Assembly: GCF_000372725.1 (NCBI RefSeq)
Contig: NW_005202113.1
Coordinates: 369,445-433,444 of the forward strand
Reading direction: 5' to 3'
DNA length: 64,000 nucleotides
Origin: Emiliania huxleyi CCMP1516
Lineage: Eukaryota; Haptophyta; Isochrysidales; Noelaerhabdaceae
Shown: positions 10,189 through 19,585 of the stretch, piece by piece
How the letters are laid out: each line of letters opens with the position of its first letter
Numbering within the stretch: position 1 is the first letter of the stretch
Notes under the pieces: generated by a model
What the model saw: the letters and a program-made list of their open reading frames with translations, nothing else
Told to the model about the DNA's origin: nothing
Database searches by the model: none
Program-made: the position numbers and the translations under genes

Positions 10189-11616
10189 ATGCCCTTCCTC
10201 ACACCGCTCTCCGCCAACACGCTCGAGCGCTCCCCCGGCCGACGCACGGCTCCCGGCAAATCCCCGCTCAAGCCCGCCAAGTCGCCGCTCAAGCCCGCCA
10301 AGTCGCCGCTCAAGCCCGCCAAGTCGCAGCTCAAGCCCGCCAAGTCGCTCAAGGCGGCCCAGCCGGAGGAGGTCCGCGTCTTTGGCGTGGGCGGCGTGCT
10401 GCAAGAGGTGCGTGGCGCGACACCGGCGGCCAACAAGGGCGAGGGCCGCGCCGCGAGGGCCCCGACCACCGATCCCGAGGAAGGCTGCGCCGAGTGGACC
10501 GCCGAGGCGTGGGCAGAGTGGGAAGGGGAGTGGTCGGCCGAGGAGTGGTCCGAGTGGGAGGGGCAGTGGACCGCCGAGGAATGGGCGGCGTGGGACGAGG
10601 AGTGGGAGGCATGGGAGGCGGACCCCGAGAACGGCGAGCATCACGACGCGGGCGAGGTCACCATCTTTGGCGAGACGGGAGTGCTGCAGACCGCCCGCGG
10701 CGACACTCCGTCGGGCCACAAGGCCGAAGGGAGGCTGGCGGCAGCGCCGCCGGCGCGTGCCATGCGCCGCCACTCGCTGGGTGACGCCGCGCCGACCTTC
10801 GGTGCGAGCCGACTCGACTCGCCAAACGAGAGTCGCCGGGCGCAGACGCCGTCGGACCGCGCCGCGGGCCGGACGGCGGCGCTGCGCTACCTCGTGCCGC
10901 AGCGCTACCTCGCCGCCAACGAGGCGGCGCGGCGCGGCGCGCTCTCGCCGGCCGCGCTGCCCAAGGCGGCGCCGACGATCGCGCCCGCGCCCGCACCGAC
11001 CGACGAGGCTGCCTACCACACCGCCGCCTCGATCGTCTCTGGCCTCTTCTCGCCCGGCGCAGAGGCGGAGGCCAAGGAGGAGGCCACGGAAAAGGAGGCC
11101 GAGGAGGCGGCCGTGCCCGAGGAGGCGGCGGCTGCACGGCAGGAGGCTGCCGCGGACGATGCCGCCGCCGAGGCGCCCGCCGCAACCTTCCCGCGGGCGG
11201 CCAAGCCGCGCTGGGCGACGATGCAGCGCCTGCTCGACGTCACCCTCGGCGCCAAGCTGCCGCACCTGCTCTGGGGACTCAACCCGCCGCCGCCGCCGGG
11301 CGCCCCGCCGGGCGCCCCGCCGCCGCCGCCCCAGCCGCAGCCGCCGGCGGGATCGCCGCCGCCCCTCGCGGGCCCGCCCCCGCCTGCAGAGGCGGCGGCG
11401 GAAGTGGCGGAGGCCGGCGGGGAGACCAAGCCCGAGAAGTGCGCCACTCCGCCGGTGGCCGCCGAGGCGGCGCCGCCTTCGGGAGGCGGCGCGGAGCTCG
11501 ACGTCGCGGCCCTGCGCGTCGTCGACCTGCGCGCCGAGCTGCAGGCGCGCGGGCTGCCGACCAAGGGCCTCAAGGCGGAGCTGCAGGCGAGGCTGCGCGA
11601 GGCGCTCGCCGCGTAA
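10189..11616 (+). CDS. SAP-domain protein with KPAKS repeats and Trp/Glu-rich segment
   Basis: The 475-residue protein has four parts. Residues 25-52 carry repeated SPLKPAK units, like the basic tails of linker histones. Two copies of a 30-residue block follow: EVRVFGVGGVLQEVRGATP, and later EVTIFGETGVLQTARGDTP. Between them lies an acidic stretch with Trp every 4-5 residues (AEWEGEWSAEEWSEWEG). The C-terminal 37 residues, VDLRAELQARGLPTKGLKAE, match a SAP motif, a helix-turn-helix that binds DNA (often scaffold or AT-rich regions). A chromatin role is therefore likely. A Pro-rich linker separates the halves. No introns are needed and the ATG is the first in frame. The precise function is unknown. 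Confidence 0.72.
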   Translation: MPFLTPLSANTLERSPGRRTAPGKSPLKPAKSPLKPAKSPLKPAKSQLKPAKSLKAAQPEEVRVFGVGGVLQEVRGATPAANKGEGRAARAPTTDPEEGCAEWTAEAWAEWEGEWSAEEWSEWEGQWTAEEWAAWDEEWEAWEADPENGEHHDAGEVTIFGETGVLQTARGDTPSGHKAEGRLAAAPPARAMRRHSLGDAAPTFGASRLDSPNESRRAQTPSDRAAGRTAALRYLVPQRYLAANEAARRGALSPAALPKAAPTIAPAPAPTDEAAYHTAASIVSGLFSPGAEAEAKEEATEKEAEEAAVPEEAAAARQEAAADDAAAEAPAATFPRAAKPRWATMQRLLDVTLGAKLPHLLWGLNPPPPPGAPPGAPPPPPQPQPPAGSPPPLAGPPPPAEAAAEVAEAGGETKPEKCATPPVAAEAAPPSGGGAELDVAALRVVDLRAELQARGLPTKGLKAELQARLREALAA

Positions 11617-12260
11617 GATGGTAAGCGACTCAGAGGGGCAGGGAAGCTGGGGTTGAGGGAGGGGGGTTGGCTCCCCTCCCAACAACCGCTCTCTGGATCT
11701 GGAGCTGCGCAGGTCATCAACCACCGATCGTCCCGGGCCTTCACATGCTTCAAGTTCAACGGAGGAGAGAGAGTTCGGAGATTGAAACAGAAACCCCGCG
11801 TTTTTTCTTCTAGTTTGCACCGCCGCCGCCCTCCCCGCTGGGGCAGGCGTGAGGCTGAGGGGGGTAGCGGTAGGGGGTAGCGGTAGGGTATTGGTGCAAC
11901 CAGCCAAGAGCGCGATCTTTCACACTGGTGAGCGCGCCGCGTATACACGGCCCGCGCGAGACCGCCGCGCGCCGCTCGCGGTGCCCACACCATCGGGACC
12001 GGTCCGGAGCACCCAGCGATTGGAGCCGAATCGCCAGACTCGACCGCGCTGGCCTCCTGGAGCAACGCGCTGTCGCTCGCAATGACGCAATACGCGCGCT
12101 TTTTTTGCTCCATTTCTGTCCAATCGCTCGCGCCCAGACCACTCCCATCCATCGAGGGCACATGAGTAGCCTACGATTGACCCATCTCGGGCCGTCTCTA
12201 TGCACTCGCAGGTGCATTTGGTCCTCCGCGTGCCCGCTCTCGCTGCCTCGAGCTGCAGAG
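11617..12260. other. Spacer between SAP and AT-hook genes
   Basis: About 640 bp with no supportable gene. It holds two near copies of a GGGTAGCGGTAGGG phrase at 11860-11890 and an oligo-T run near 12100. It presumably contains the 3' end of the SAP gene and the promoter of the AT-hook gene. I see nothing else in it. Confidence 0.4.
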
Positions 12261-13076
12261 ATGCCGCAAAAGAAGAAGACCGCGCGCGGCGCGCACCTGG
12301 CCGCGCTGAACAAGCAGCACCCCAAGCGCGAGGAGAGCGCCGGCGACGCCAACGACCTCGAGTACGTCGACAAGCCGGACGACTCGTCGAGCTCGGGCGA
12401 GTCCGCCGGCGGCGACGCGCTGGTGCAGTCAACCCTCCCCTTCTCTGGTGCGAGCAGCGCACCAAAGAGGACGCAGAAGAAGCGGCCTCGGACGGCGGAG
12501 GGCCGAAGCCAGCTGACGCTCGCCGATTTCATCATGCCCCGGCTGGCTTCTCTCTCGGCCGGCGCCACCTCTCAGCCTCCCGCCGACGCTCCCGCCGACG
12601 CTCCCACCTCCTCTCCCGCCGCCCCGACGGAGGAGATGGCGCCAGCGCTGCCCGAGCCCGAGCCCGAGCCCGAGCAGCTGCCGCCGCCTGAGCTAGCCGC
12701 GGAGCCACCGGCCAAGCCAAAGCGCGGCCGCCCACCGGGCAGCAAAAGGCCGGCTTCTCTCGCACAGCAGCCGCCCTGCGGTGGTCAGAGGACTGGTACG
12801 TGGACTGAAGAGGCGGGAGACGCTTCTCTGAGCGAGGTTTGGTGCTCTCAGGAGCGCTATGCCAACGCGTGGTCGGCAGGGGCCGGCGGGGCAGGTCCGC
12901 GGCGAGCGCTTCGCCTGCGGCGCGCGTCTCTGGCCACTAGGGAGGGTCTGGAGGGCGATTTGGGGGTCGATTTTTGGGAAGTGATGCCAATCGAGAGATC
13001 TCGCCGAGCCCTTTTCGGTGGTGTGCTTGCGAGGTTTTTTTCGCACGGGAAGCATTTTTCGTACTCGCAAACGTGA
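12261..13076 (+). CDS. AT-hook protein, otherwise unrecognised
   Basis: The 271-residue protein begins MPQKKKTARGAHLAALNKQH and carries a clear AT-hook, KPKRGRPPGSKRP, near residue 155. This minor-groove DNA-binding motif suggests a nuclear chromatin or transcription role. Upstream are a Ser/acidic patch (DDSSSSGESAGGD), the phrase QSTLPFSGA and a Pro/Glu-rich linker with EPEPEPEQ. The last 100 residues look less protein-like and may be intronic or non-coding read-through. It follows the SAP gene on the same strand, and both look like DNA-binding proteins. I chose the ATG at 12261, where a basic N-terminus starts. Confidence 0.55.
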   Translation: MPQKKKTARGAHLAALNKQHPKREESAGDANDLEYVDKPDDSSSSGESAGGDALVQSTLPFSGASSAPKRTQKKRPRTAEGRSQLTLADFIMPRLASLSAGATSQPPADAPADAPTSSPAAPTEEMAPALPEPEPEPEQLPPPELAAEPPAKPKRGRPPGSKRPASLAQQPPCGGQRTGTWTEEAGDASLSEVWCSQERYANAWSAGAGGAGPRRALRLRRASLATREGLEGDLGVDFWEVMPIERSRRALFGGVLARFFSHGKHFSYSQT

Positions 13077-13268
13077 ATTAGTCGACTAGGCTGGTTGCAC
13101 CAATATCATCGGCGGGAGGTTGCGGTTGGGACTTGGGTGGTCGCCCCCTACTCCCCTACCACTCCATTTGGGCGTGTAACGGACGTCTCTTGTGGGAGGC
13201 CAACCCCCAACCTCCTACGCTTCTACCCCTGAAAACCTTCCCTACCCCCCCAAAAAAAAACCGTGAGC

Positions 13269-16080
13269 ATGGGCGCCGGCGCCGCCAAGCAGCCGACAGC
13301 GCCCCTGCTGGACCGGCTCACAGGCCGAGAGCCCATCCCATCGGACGATCGCTTCTGGCAGGAGCTGCTGGCGTCGGCCGTCTCTTTGCCCGCCGGCAGC
13401 TCTGTGGAGGACGTCACCGCCATCTCGAGAGCGTACTGTGCGGAGCTGGTGCGGAACAACCCACGCAGCGGCAACTTTGGGGCGCTGGCGGCTGCGATGG
13501 CCGAGCGGCTCGGCCGCGCCACAAGATCGGCGGCGACCGACACTGAGATGCAGCAGGCGTGCGGCGCCGTGTTCCTCCTCCGGACCTTCCTCAAGCACAT
13601 GCTCGAGACGCTCGAGCCGGAGGACGTGGCCCTGCAGCTGCGGGGGCGCGACGTGGCGGCCGCCGCGCAGGCGCCCGGCTCGGCCTCCGCCGCGGCCGAG
13701 CCGGTGCAGGCCCGGCCTCCGGGCGGCTCCGAGGACACCGAGGCGGCTGTCGCGCGGTTGATTGTCGAGGCGCTGCTCGGCGCCGCGGCGAGTTGCCGGC
13801 TGGATGACGTGTCGTACGCGCTGCACATGGAGGTGCTCGCCGCGCTGACCGTCTGCCTCTCCGCCCAGCTCTTCTCCGAGCTCTCCGCCTCCGTGCCGCT
13901 GCCGACGGTGACGGCGGCGCTCGGCGCGCCTCCGCCGCTCGCAGAGGCGCTCGTCGCGCGGCTGCTCAAGCTCTACATCGACCAGCCGCCACGGCCAGCC
14001 AACCCCGAGGGGCGGCTGCTCGGCTCGATCGGCTCGATGCTCTGGCTACCGCTCCAGGACCGCCGCGCCGGCCTTGCGGTCCTGGGCGGAGCCGCGGGCG
14101 CGTCGCCACCCTGCCTCTCCCCTGTGTCTGCTGCAGGTCATCGCCTCCTTCTTCCGCGCGCAGGAGCCGCCGGTCGAGCTGGCGGACCGGTCGCTGCAGG
14201 TGCTGCTGCTGCTGACGCAGCACCTTCCTCCCGCCCTCTTCCCCGACCCGATGCTCTCCAACCACTTTCTCGCCGCGCTGCGGTGCGTGGGAGATGCCGA
14301 CTCGGCGTGCGGCAGCGGCGCGGAGGCGGAAGAGGGGCGCGCGAGGCAGGGCGCGGGCTTCTCGGTGCGCAGGCTGCACGACGCGCTCTGCGCGCGGCTG
14401 CCCGAGGAGGCTACCCTCGTGCTGCTCTACCTCCTCCTCCACGGCAGCCCCGCCCGGATGCCGGCGGAGCTGTGAGAGGACCTGCAAGAGGACCTCGCCG
14501 CCCTCACTCGGCGCCCTCCGCTGTGGGCAGGCAACCGCGAGCTGCTCGACCACGCGCTCTCGCGCTCGGACCCGGACGCGCTGCTGCTGCCGCTCCTGAG
14601 GACGCTGGCCGGCATGCTCTCGCCCGCGTGTCGGCTGCGCACGTCGCGGGTCTGTGCACGCGCCTCGCCACACGCCGGTCGCTGCCCCACGACTGCGAGA
14701 CCTCGAGACTCGACCAAGCCCATCCGACTGCCTGATCAGGTCTACATGCTGCTCATCATCCTGCTGATGCTCTCGCAAGACGGCGGCTTCGTCTCGACCG
14801 CCCACGCCGTGATGCTGCCCACGGTGCCGTGGTTCAAGGAGCGGCCCCCGCGCGCCCAGGCCAGGCGCGGCTCCGCCCGTGGGTGGCGTCCCGTCACCGC
14901 TCCCCGCGCGGAGTAGGAGCGGCTGCTGCACGACATCTCGGTCGGCTCCCTGCTGGTTGTGGTCCTCGTCCGCACCACCCAGTACAACCTCTCGCGCTTG
15001 CAAGACCTCTACGTGCAGACCAACTGCCTCGCGGCGCTCGCTAACATGGCGCCGTGCTTCAAGCGGATCCACCCCTACGCGGCGCGCGACACGCCGCACG
15101 AGGGCGGCGCGAAGAGGAGCCGCACACCTTCCCTCTCTCCCCCTCCGAGCCGTAGGCGCGCTCCCTCGTCACGCTCTACGACGTCCTCGCGCGCCGCTTC
15201 CAGAAGCTCGAGGCGAGGCGGGCGCACGCGTCGCCGGTCGAGCTCGCAGACAGCGAGGAGCTCTCGGACGAGGCTGCCGCTCGGCCGCCGCCGACCGGGC
15301 GGGGAGACGGCCCGCCGCCCGACCCCTCTTCCCTTGCGCCACGCAGGCGCTCGGCTCGGCGGCTGACTTCCTGCGCATGGCGCTCGAGGTGCTCAACGTG
15401 GCGCTGGCGGCGCAGGCGGGCCTGCAGCAGAACGAGCACCTCGTGTACGCGATCCTCGAGAGGCAGCGCGTCTTCGCGCCGCTGCGCGGGCACGAGCTCT
15501 TCTGGGACCTGATCGAGAACGTCTTTCGCGTGATTGACCACTTTGGTGCCGGCTTGAGCGGGCAGGGCCCGGCTTCCACCAAGGAGTCGCCGCTGCAGCT
15601 CGACAAGGACAGCGACCGGCGCACGCCGCCGCTGCCCACGACGGCGCGCTCCTCCTCGGGGAGCGACGGCGTGTGGAGCGTCGACCTGGTGCTCGCGCAC
15701 ATCGGGGAGGCGTCGCGCAGCTGGAAGGCGCGGCGGCACCTTCGCCCCGCGGCGTGGAGATGGGTCCCGCCCCCCCTCCCTCCCGCCACCCCGCCACCCC
15801 GCTCTCCCTCCGCTCCTCGCCGCAGGCCGACAGCCTCGAGCACGTGCCGGACCCGCGCTTCACGTACGAGCAGGAGAGCGCGCCGGAGGAGTTCTTCACG
15901 CCCTACATCTGGTCGCTCGTGCGCGACCGGAGCGGGCTCGTGTGGGACCCCCTTCGCGTCGTCTTGCTCGCCGAGGAGCTCGACGACGAGCCCGCGGACG
16001 CGCTGCCCGCGCTCTTGCAAGGCGTCGACGTCGTGGAGGACGTGGACGAGCACGCCACCGCGCCGGGGCCGCCCGCCTGA
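13269..16080 (+). CDS. DYM: Dymeclin (Golgi-associated protein)
   Basis: Dymeclin is a peripheral Golgi protein needed for normal trafficking; loss causes Dyggve-Melchior-Clausen disease in people. The start MGAGAAKQ (potential N-myristoylation, as in the family) leads to LTGREPIPSDDRFWQELLAS. Further family blocks are VYMLLIILLMLSQDGGF, SVGSLLVVVLVRTTQYNLSR, TNCLAALANMAPCFKRIHPY, NEHLVYAILERQRVFAPLR and EEFFTPYIWSLVRDRSGL. At least seven exons are needed. Clear introns are 14067-14136 (GC-AG), 14447-14530 (GC-AG; an in-frame TGA lies inside it) and 14650-14739 (GT-AG); others lie near 14850-14930, 15110-15150, 15290-15350 and 15740-15825. Splicing the second gives LLHGSNRELLDHAL, which fits the family, so the TGA is not a mutation. 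The identity is very secure, some exon ends less so. Confidence 0.9.
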
Positions 16081-16513
16081 GAGCGGGGCTGCTTGCCCTC
16101 CTGCATGGGGCGGGGCGGAGAGGGCGACGCGGCCCACAAACTAGGGAGGGGCCCGCAGGCCTTATAGTGGCGCGTGCGCGGCCGATCTCGCGAATGTGCT
16201 CCGTTCTCAGATTCATCATCGGACGAGACACGCGAGATGCCATGACTGACGAGCGAGGTGCTAGAAGGGTCATTTTTATGTTCTATTTTTATGCTTCGAG
16301 ACACACACACTCACACAGGTCACAGTCACACACGTGCCTCGTGTGCGTCGTCTCTCTGACTCGAGTCTCAACGTCGGTGGTACGACTCTACGTGAGTCAC
16401 AGGCACACACTATGCCCCTCAGTCTCTAGACGAGACGAATGGATTCACGCCAATACAGGCGTGCGCCGACGGGCCTGAGCGAGGCTCGCAGTCTCGCCGC
16501 CCCCTCGGCCCAC
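16081..16513. other. Spacer between convergent dymeclin and TPR genes
   Basis: About 430 bp holding the two 3' ends. It contains CA-rich tracts near 16300-16330 and alternating GTGAGTCACAGGCACAC text near 16390. I see no gene. Confidence 0.4.
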
Positions 16514-17717
16514 TCACTTTCTCTTGCGCTGCTTCTCCTCCCACGTCCGCTTCATCTGCGCGACGAGGGACTGCATCGCCTTCGCGCGCTCCGACTGCCC
16601 CATCGCCTCGTACACGGTGGCGAGGTTGGAGAGCGAGGCGACCGTGTGCGGGTGGTCGTGGCCTACAGCAGGGCGCCCGCCGATGAGAAGGAGACGCCGC
16701 TCGAGGCGCGGCGCGGCCGCCGCTCACCGAGCGTGCGCTGCTGGATCTTGCTCGCCTGCTCGAGGAGGGGCTCCGCCTCGCCGTACCGGCCGAGCGCCTG
16801 GTAGAGCGTGGCGACGTTGTTCATCGCCGTCGCGTACTCGTGGTGGTTGTGCCTAGTGGGGCCGCGGACACGTCGTGGACGCGTCCCGGACAGGCGGGAG
16901 GCGCCCTGCTGGTGGCTGTGCCCATACGACTCGCCGAGCAAGCGCAGCTGCTGCTCCGCCACGCTGAGGGCGTCGGCGTACCGCCCAGAGTTGAAGAGCC
17001 GGTGCACCTTTGGGGCGGGGGGTACGCGGTGCAGGGCCGGGGGAGGCGGCAGGCCACGGGCGGTGGGCTGCCCTAGGCCCCACTGCCCCCAGGCCCCACT
17101 GCCCCAGGCCCCACTGCCCTATGGCCCCCTGCCCTAGGCCCCCTGCCCTATGGCCCCCTGCCCTAGGCCCCACTGCCCCAGGCCCCACTGCCCTATGGCC
17201 CCCTGCCCTAGGCCCCACTGCCCTAGGGCCCCCTGCCCCGAAAGTCCCCTGCCCGAGCTGCGCGGCAGCACTCGCGCGCGCCTCGGTCCCGAGCCGCTTG
17301 GACTCGGCCGCCACGGCCTCGCGCTGCGCGGGGTCGAGCGGCGGCGGCGAGTCCGACGCCGCGGCGGCCGACGGAGGCCCCGCCGCTCCGCCCGCCGCCG
17401 GCTCGGGCTTCTTTCGCCCTCCAAACAGGCTCCAGCCTCCGCCGCCGCCGGCCGCGCCCCTCGAGGCGGCATAGTCGGGCACGCCGGGGGGAGGAGCTCC
17501 GGAGGCGGCGCCGCCGGACCCGCCCACCCCCGAGCCGGCCGTCCACTGCGCCACCTACAGGGGTCAGCTCTCTCCACTCCCGCCCCGCCGCCCCTCGAGG
17601 CGGCTTCCCGCCGCTCTAGAGCCGCGGCTGCCTCGGCGTCGCCCCACCCTCCTCCCGGCACGCCTCTCGCCGGCGGCGCCGCCGGCGGGGGGTTGGGCGT
17701 CGACGCCGCAGCATCGC

Positions 17718-17775
<58 letters not shown>

Positions 17776-18456
17776 AGGCGATGCGGCGGCCGCCCGGCCG
17801 CCGCCTTGTGCGGCCCTCGCCTGCGCGAGCTCGCTGCTCTCTGCGGGCTCGTCGCGCGCGAAGCCGGGCCGCGTGACGGAGCGCTTCTTCTTCTTCTTCG
17901 AGTCGTCGCCGCCGGCGCTGCCGCCGAGGCCGCCTCCCCCGCAGAGCGACTGGATCGCGCCGCTCCCGCCGCCGGCCGACATCGTCGGCGCCGCGGGTGG
18001 TGTGCAGGCGTAGGCGGACGACGCTGCCGCCGGCGACGGCTGTGCGAGGTAGCCAAAGCCGTCGCCCGGCACGATGCCGCCCGCGGTGGTGGCAGCGGCC
18101 GACGCCGCGCAGGATGGTAGCGGTGACTGCGCCGGTCCGCCACCGCCACCGCCATCGCCACCGCCCGCCTCGTCGAGCTCCGCCGAGAGGAACGCAACCT
18201 CCTCCTCGAGGTCGGCCTTCTCGCGGCGCAGCCTCGCAACCTCGGCCTTGAGCGCGTCCCGCTCCTCCCGGCACGCCTCCGCCGCCGTCAGCTGCACCCG
18301 CATCGCGGCGAGCTGCTGCTGCAGCCGCGCCGTCTCCGTAGCGGAGTCGGCCTGGGCGGCGCGCGCCTCCGCCTCCTCCTGCCACATCGCCGCCTCCTCC
18401 TGCGCCGCCTCCAACTCCGACTTTAGCTCGGCGAGCTGGGCCTCGAGGTCGGTCAT
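16514..18456 (-). CDS. Coiled-coil/TPR protein, kinesin-light-chain type
   Basis: The start MTDLEAQLAELKSELEAAQE opens a coiled coil of about 95 residues, followed by a Gly/Ser-rich linker, a run of about 20 prolines encoded by a GGC/GCC repeat, and a Lys-rich KKKKKR. After introns, TPR-like repeats follow: KVHRLFNSGRYADALSVAEQ, YATAMNNVATLYQALGRYGE and TVASLSNLATVYEAMGQSE, ending in a basic tail with stop at 16514-16516. Coiled coil plus TPR is the plan of kinesin light chains, which link cargo to kinesin-1; the TPR count here is low, so 'KLC-like' is as far as I would go. One intron (16853-16921, GC-AG, 69 nt) begins with bases almost identical to the next exon; splicing it gives YGHNHHEYATAM. 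The last intron is GT-AG. An LTR element lies 74 bp upstream. Confidence 0.75.
17076..17240. repeat. Minisatellite in an intron of the TPR gene
   Basis: About 165 bp of permuted 14-15-nt units built from CCCCACTGCCCTAGG, CCCCACTGCCCCAGG and CCCCCTGCCCTATGG. It lies between the exon ending near AAAQLGQG and the exon starting VHRLFNSG, so it is intronic. In the antisense frames it reads as Gly-Gln-Trp-Gly-Leu repeats, which I take as chance. Confidence 0.75.
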
Positions 18457-18938
18457 ACTGGCAGGAGTAGTAGTTTTCGGTCGATGTCGACACAGAGGCC
18501 AGCGGCGCCGAAAAAAGGAACATCGCGGAACTGCACGATCTCCAGGCGGGGGAGGCGGTCAGCGCCGCCTCCCTGCCGGTGCGGGCCGTCAGCGTACACT
18601 GTGAAGCCATGCTGCCCTCCCGAGGTCTCTGATAAGAGAAGGTTCCCGGAAGTCTCCACTTTCTGGCGCTTGGCTCGGTCCCCCGCGAAAGACACCTGCG
18701 GGGGCGCAAGCGCGCCGCTGACGCCCGAGGGGGCAAGGCGGCTCGCGGCAGCTTCCCATGCCGCCTCCGCCTCTGCGCCCTTGGGTGCGGGCCCTCGGCG
18801 GGAAGGGGCTTCACTCGCCGCTTCCGCCTCTACCCCCTGGTGAACCCCCGGGGTGGCCCTGGTGATGGGTAAGCGTGCCTCCTCCTCCCGCGCGGCCCTT
18901 GACCCCGGGCCGCCGGGAAGCTCGAGGCCCCCACTCAT
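18453..18938 (-). CDS. LTR-borne reading frame whose stop overlaps the TPR start (ATGA)
   Basis: The left LTR carries the same first 136 codons as the element's large frame (MSGGLELPGGPGSRAAREEE). It then leaves the LTR and runs on through CVDIDRKLLLLPV. Its TGA at 18455-18453 shares the bases ATGA with the start codon of the TPR gene at 18456-18454. If the LTR drives a transcript, this frame would be an upstream ORF read before the TPR gene. Whether it is translated is unknown; the overlap may be coincidence. Confidence 0.4.
   Translation of the reverse strand: MSGGLELPGGPGSRAAREEEARLPITRATPGVHQGVEAEAASEAPSRRGPAPKGAEAEAAWEAAASRLAPSGVSGALAPPQVSFAGDRAKRQKVETSGNLLLSETSGGQHGFTVYADGPHRQGGGADRLPRLEIVQFRDVPFFGAAGLCVDIDRKLLLLPV
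18526..18530. repeat. Target-site duplication, left copy (CGGAA)
   Basis: CGGAA lies directly before the left LTR and again directly after the right LTR at 25201-25205. A 5-bp duplication is typical of LTR retrotransposon integrase. It fixes the element ends at 18531 and 25200. Confidence 0.88.
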
Positions 18939-19365
18939 GTAGCGTCTCTTCACTCGGATGCTCTGAACGGGTTTTTACTTCTCACACCATTAAAGAAAGA
19001 AATACAAAAAGCCCCCCCACTTAAATCGGCCAGCCGCCACTCCGCTTGTGGCTCGGCCGATTTTGCCCGAGTGGTCAATTCCCCCCACACACTTACTTAG
19101 ACGAGACACGATCTCTATCTCAACATATCTCCTTCGACGCCGCATTTCCAAGTTTGGTGCCCGAGTGGTCAACTATGACCAAACTTGGTCGGTTATAACC
19201 GATGGCGTCCACTCGATCGAACCTCGAGACCCCAGTTCGAGACCGAGTCTCGAATCTGTGTCATAATGCGGTTCGTATGCGTACGTCCGTGTGTGTGTGT
19301 GTGTGTGTGTGTGGTGGGGGGGGAAACACGTGTGAACACAGTGTGTGTGAATTCAGGACGAGCAG
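18531..19365 (-). repeat. 3' LTR (835 bp)
   Basis: This copy matches 24366-25200 base for base as far as I can read, including a GT microsatellite near 19291-19313 and a GGTTATAACC palindrome near 19191. In element orientation it is the downstream LTR. It lies on the same strand as, and 74 bp upstream of, the TPR gene, so it could act as that gene's promoter. Confidence 0.93.
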
Positions 19366-19366
19366 A

Positions 19367-19377
19367 TCACCCCCTCA
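19367..19377 (-). promoter_or_regulatory. Polypurine tract before the 3' LTR
   Basis: On the minus strand the bases read TGAGGGGGTGA, one nucleotide from the LTR border. Such a tract primes plus-strand DNA synthesis in LTR elements. Its position supports the minus orientation. Confidence 0.7.
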
Positions 19378-19444
19378 ACGGTTAGCCGATGCACAGGCAT
19401 CCTAACACGTTGCACCCCCTTAGCTCGTTCGCCATCGCCTTACC

Positions 19445-19585
19445 CTAGGAGACGACGAAAGCCCGCAACGGGTGGAATGTGGCCGCGGGAAGTGGCTTCG
19501 TGAACAAGTCAGCCAGCTGTCCCGTCGTCCGGATGTGGATGAGCTTCACCCTCTTGGTCTCTTTGACTTGCTCTAGGCGTCGGTG
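19445..19585 (-). pseudogene. Remnant of copia pol: RNase H C-terminus
   Basis: On the minus strand, in a frame other than that of the large ORF, the text KLIHIRTTGQLADLFTKPLP is followed by about a dozen residues and a TAG at 19447-19445. Copia-type RNase H ends characteristically with ...DQLADIFTKPL.... Only this tail remains. The deletion joins gag, near SEYTLG, directly to the end of pol. Confidence 0.85.

Noticed and set aside
10146-11907. Minus-strand continuation of the transposon-like frame up to 11907 (about 590 extra codons)
   Set aside because: It is antisense to the well-supported SAP gene, is Arg/Leu/Gly-rich with no domain, and the recognisable part ends near 10145.
14473-14475. 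Dymeclin as a pseudogene or selenoprotein because of the in-frame TGA
   Set aside because: The stop lies in a short intron whose removal restores the family sequence; no selenocysteine context was seen.
17081-17240. Gly-Gln-Trp-Gly-Leu repeat protein
   Set aside because: Translation of an intronic minisatellite; the flanking exons splice around it.
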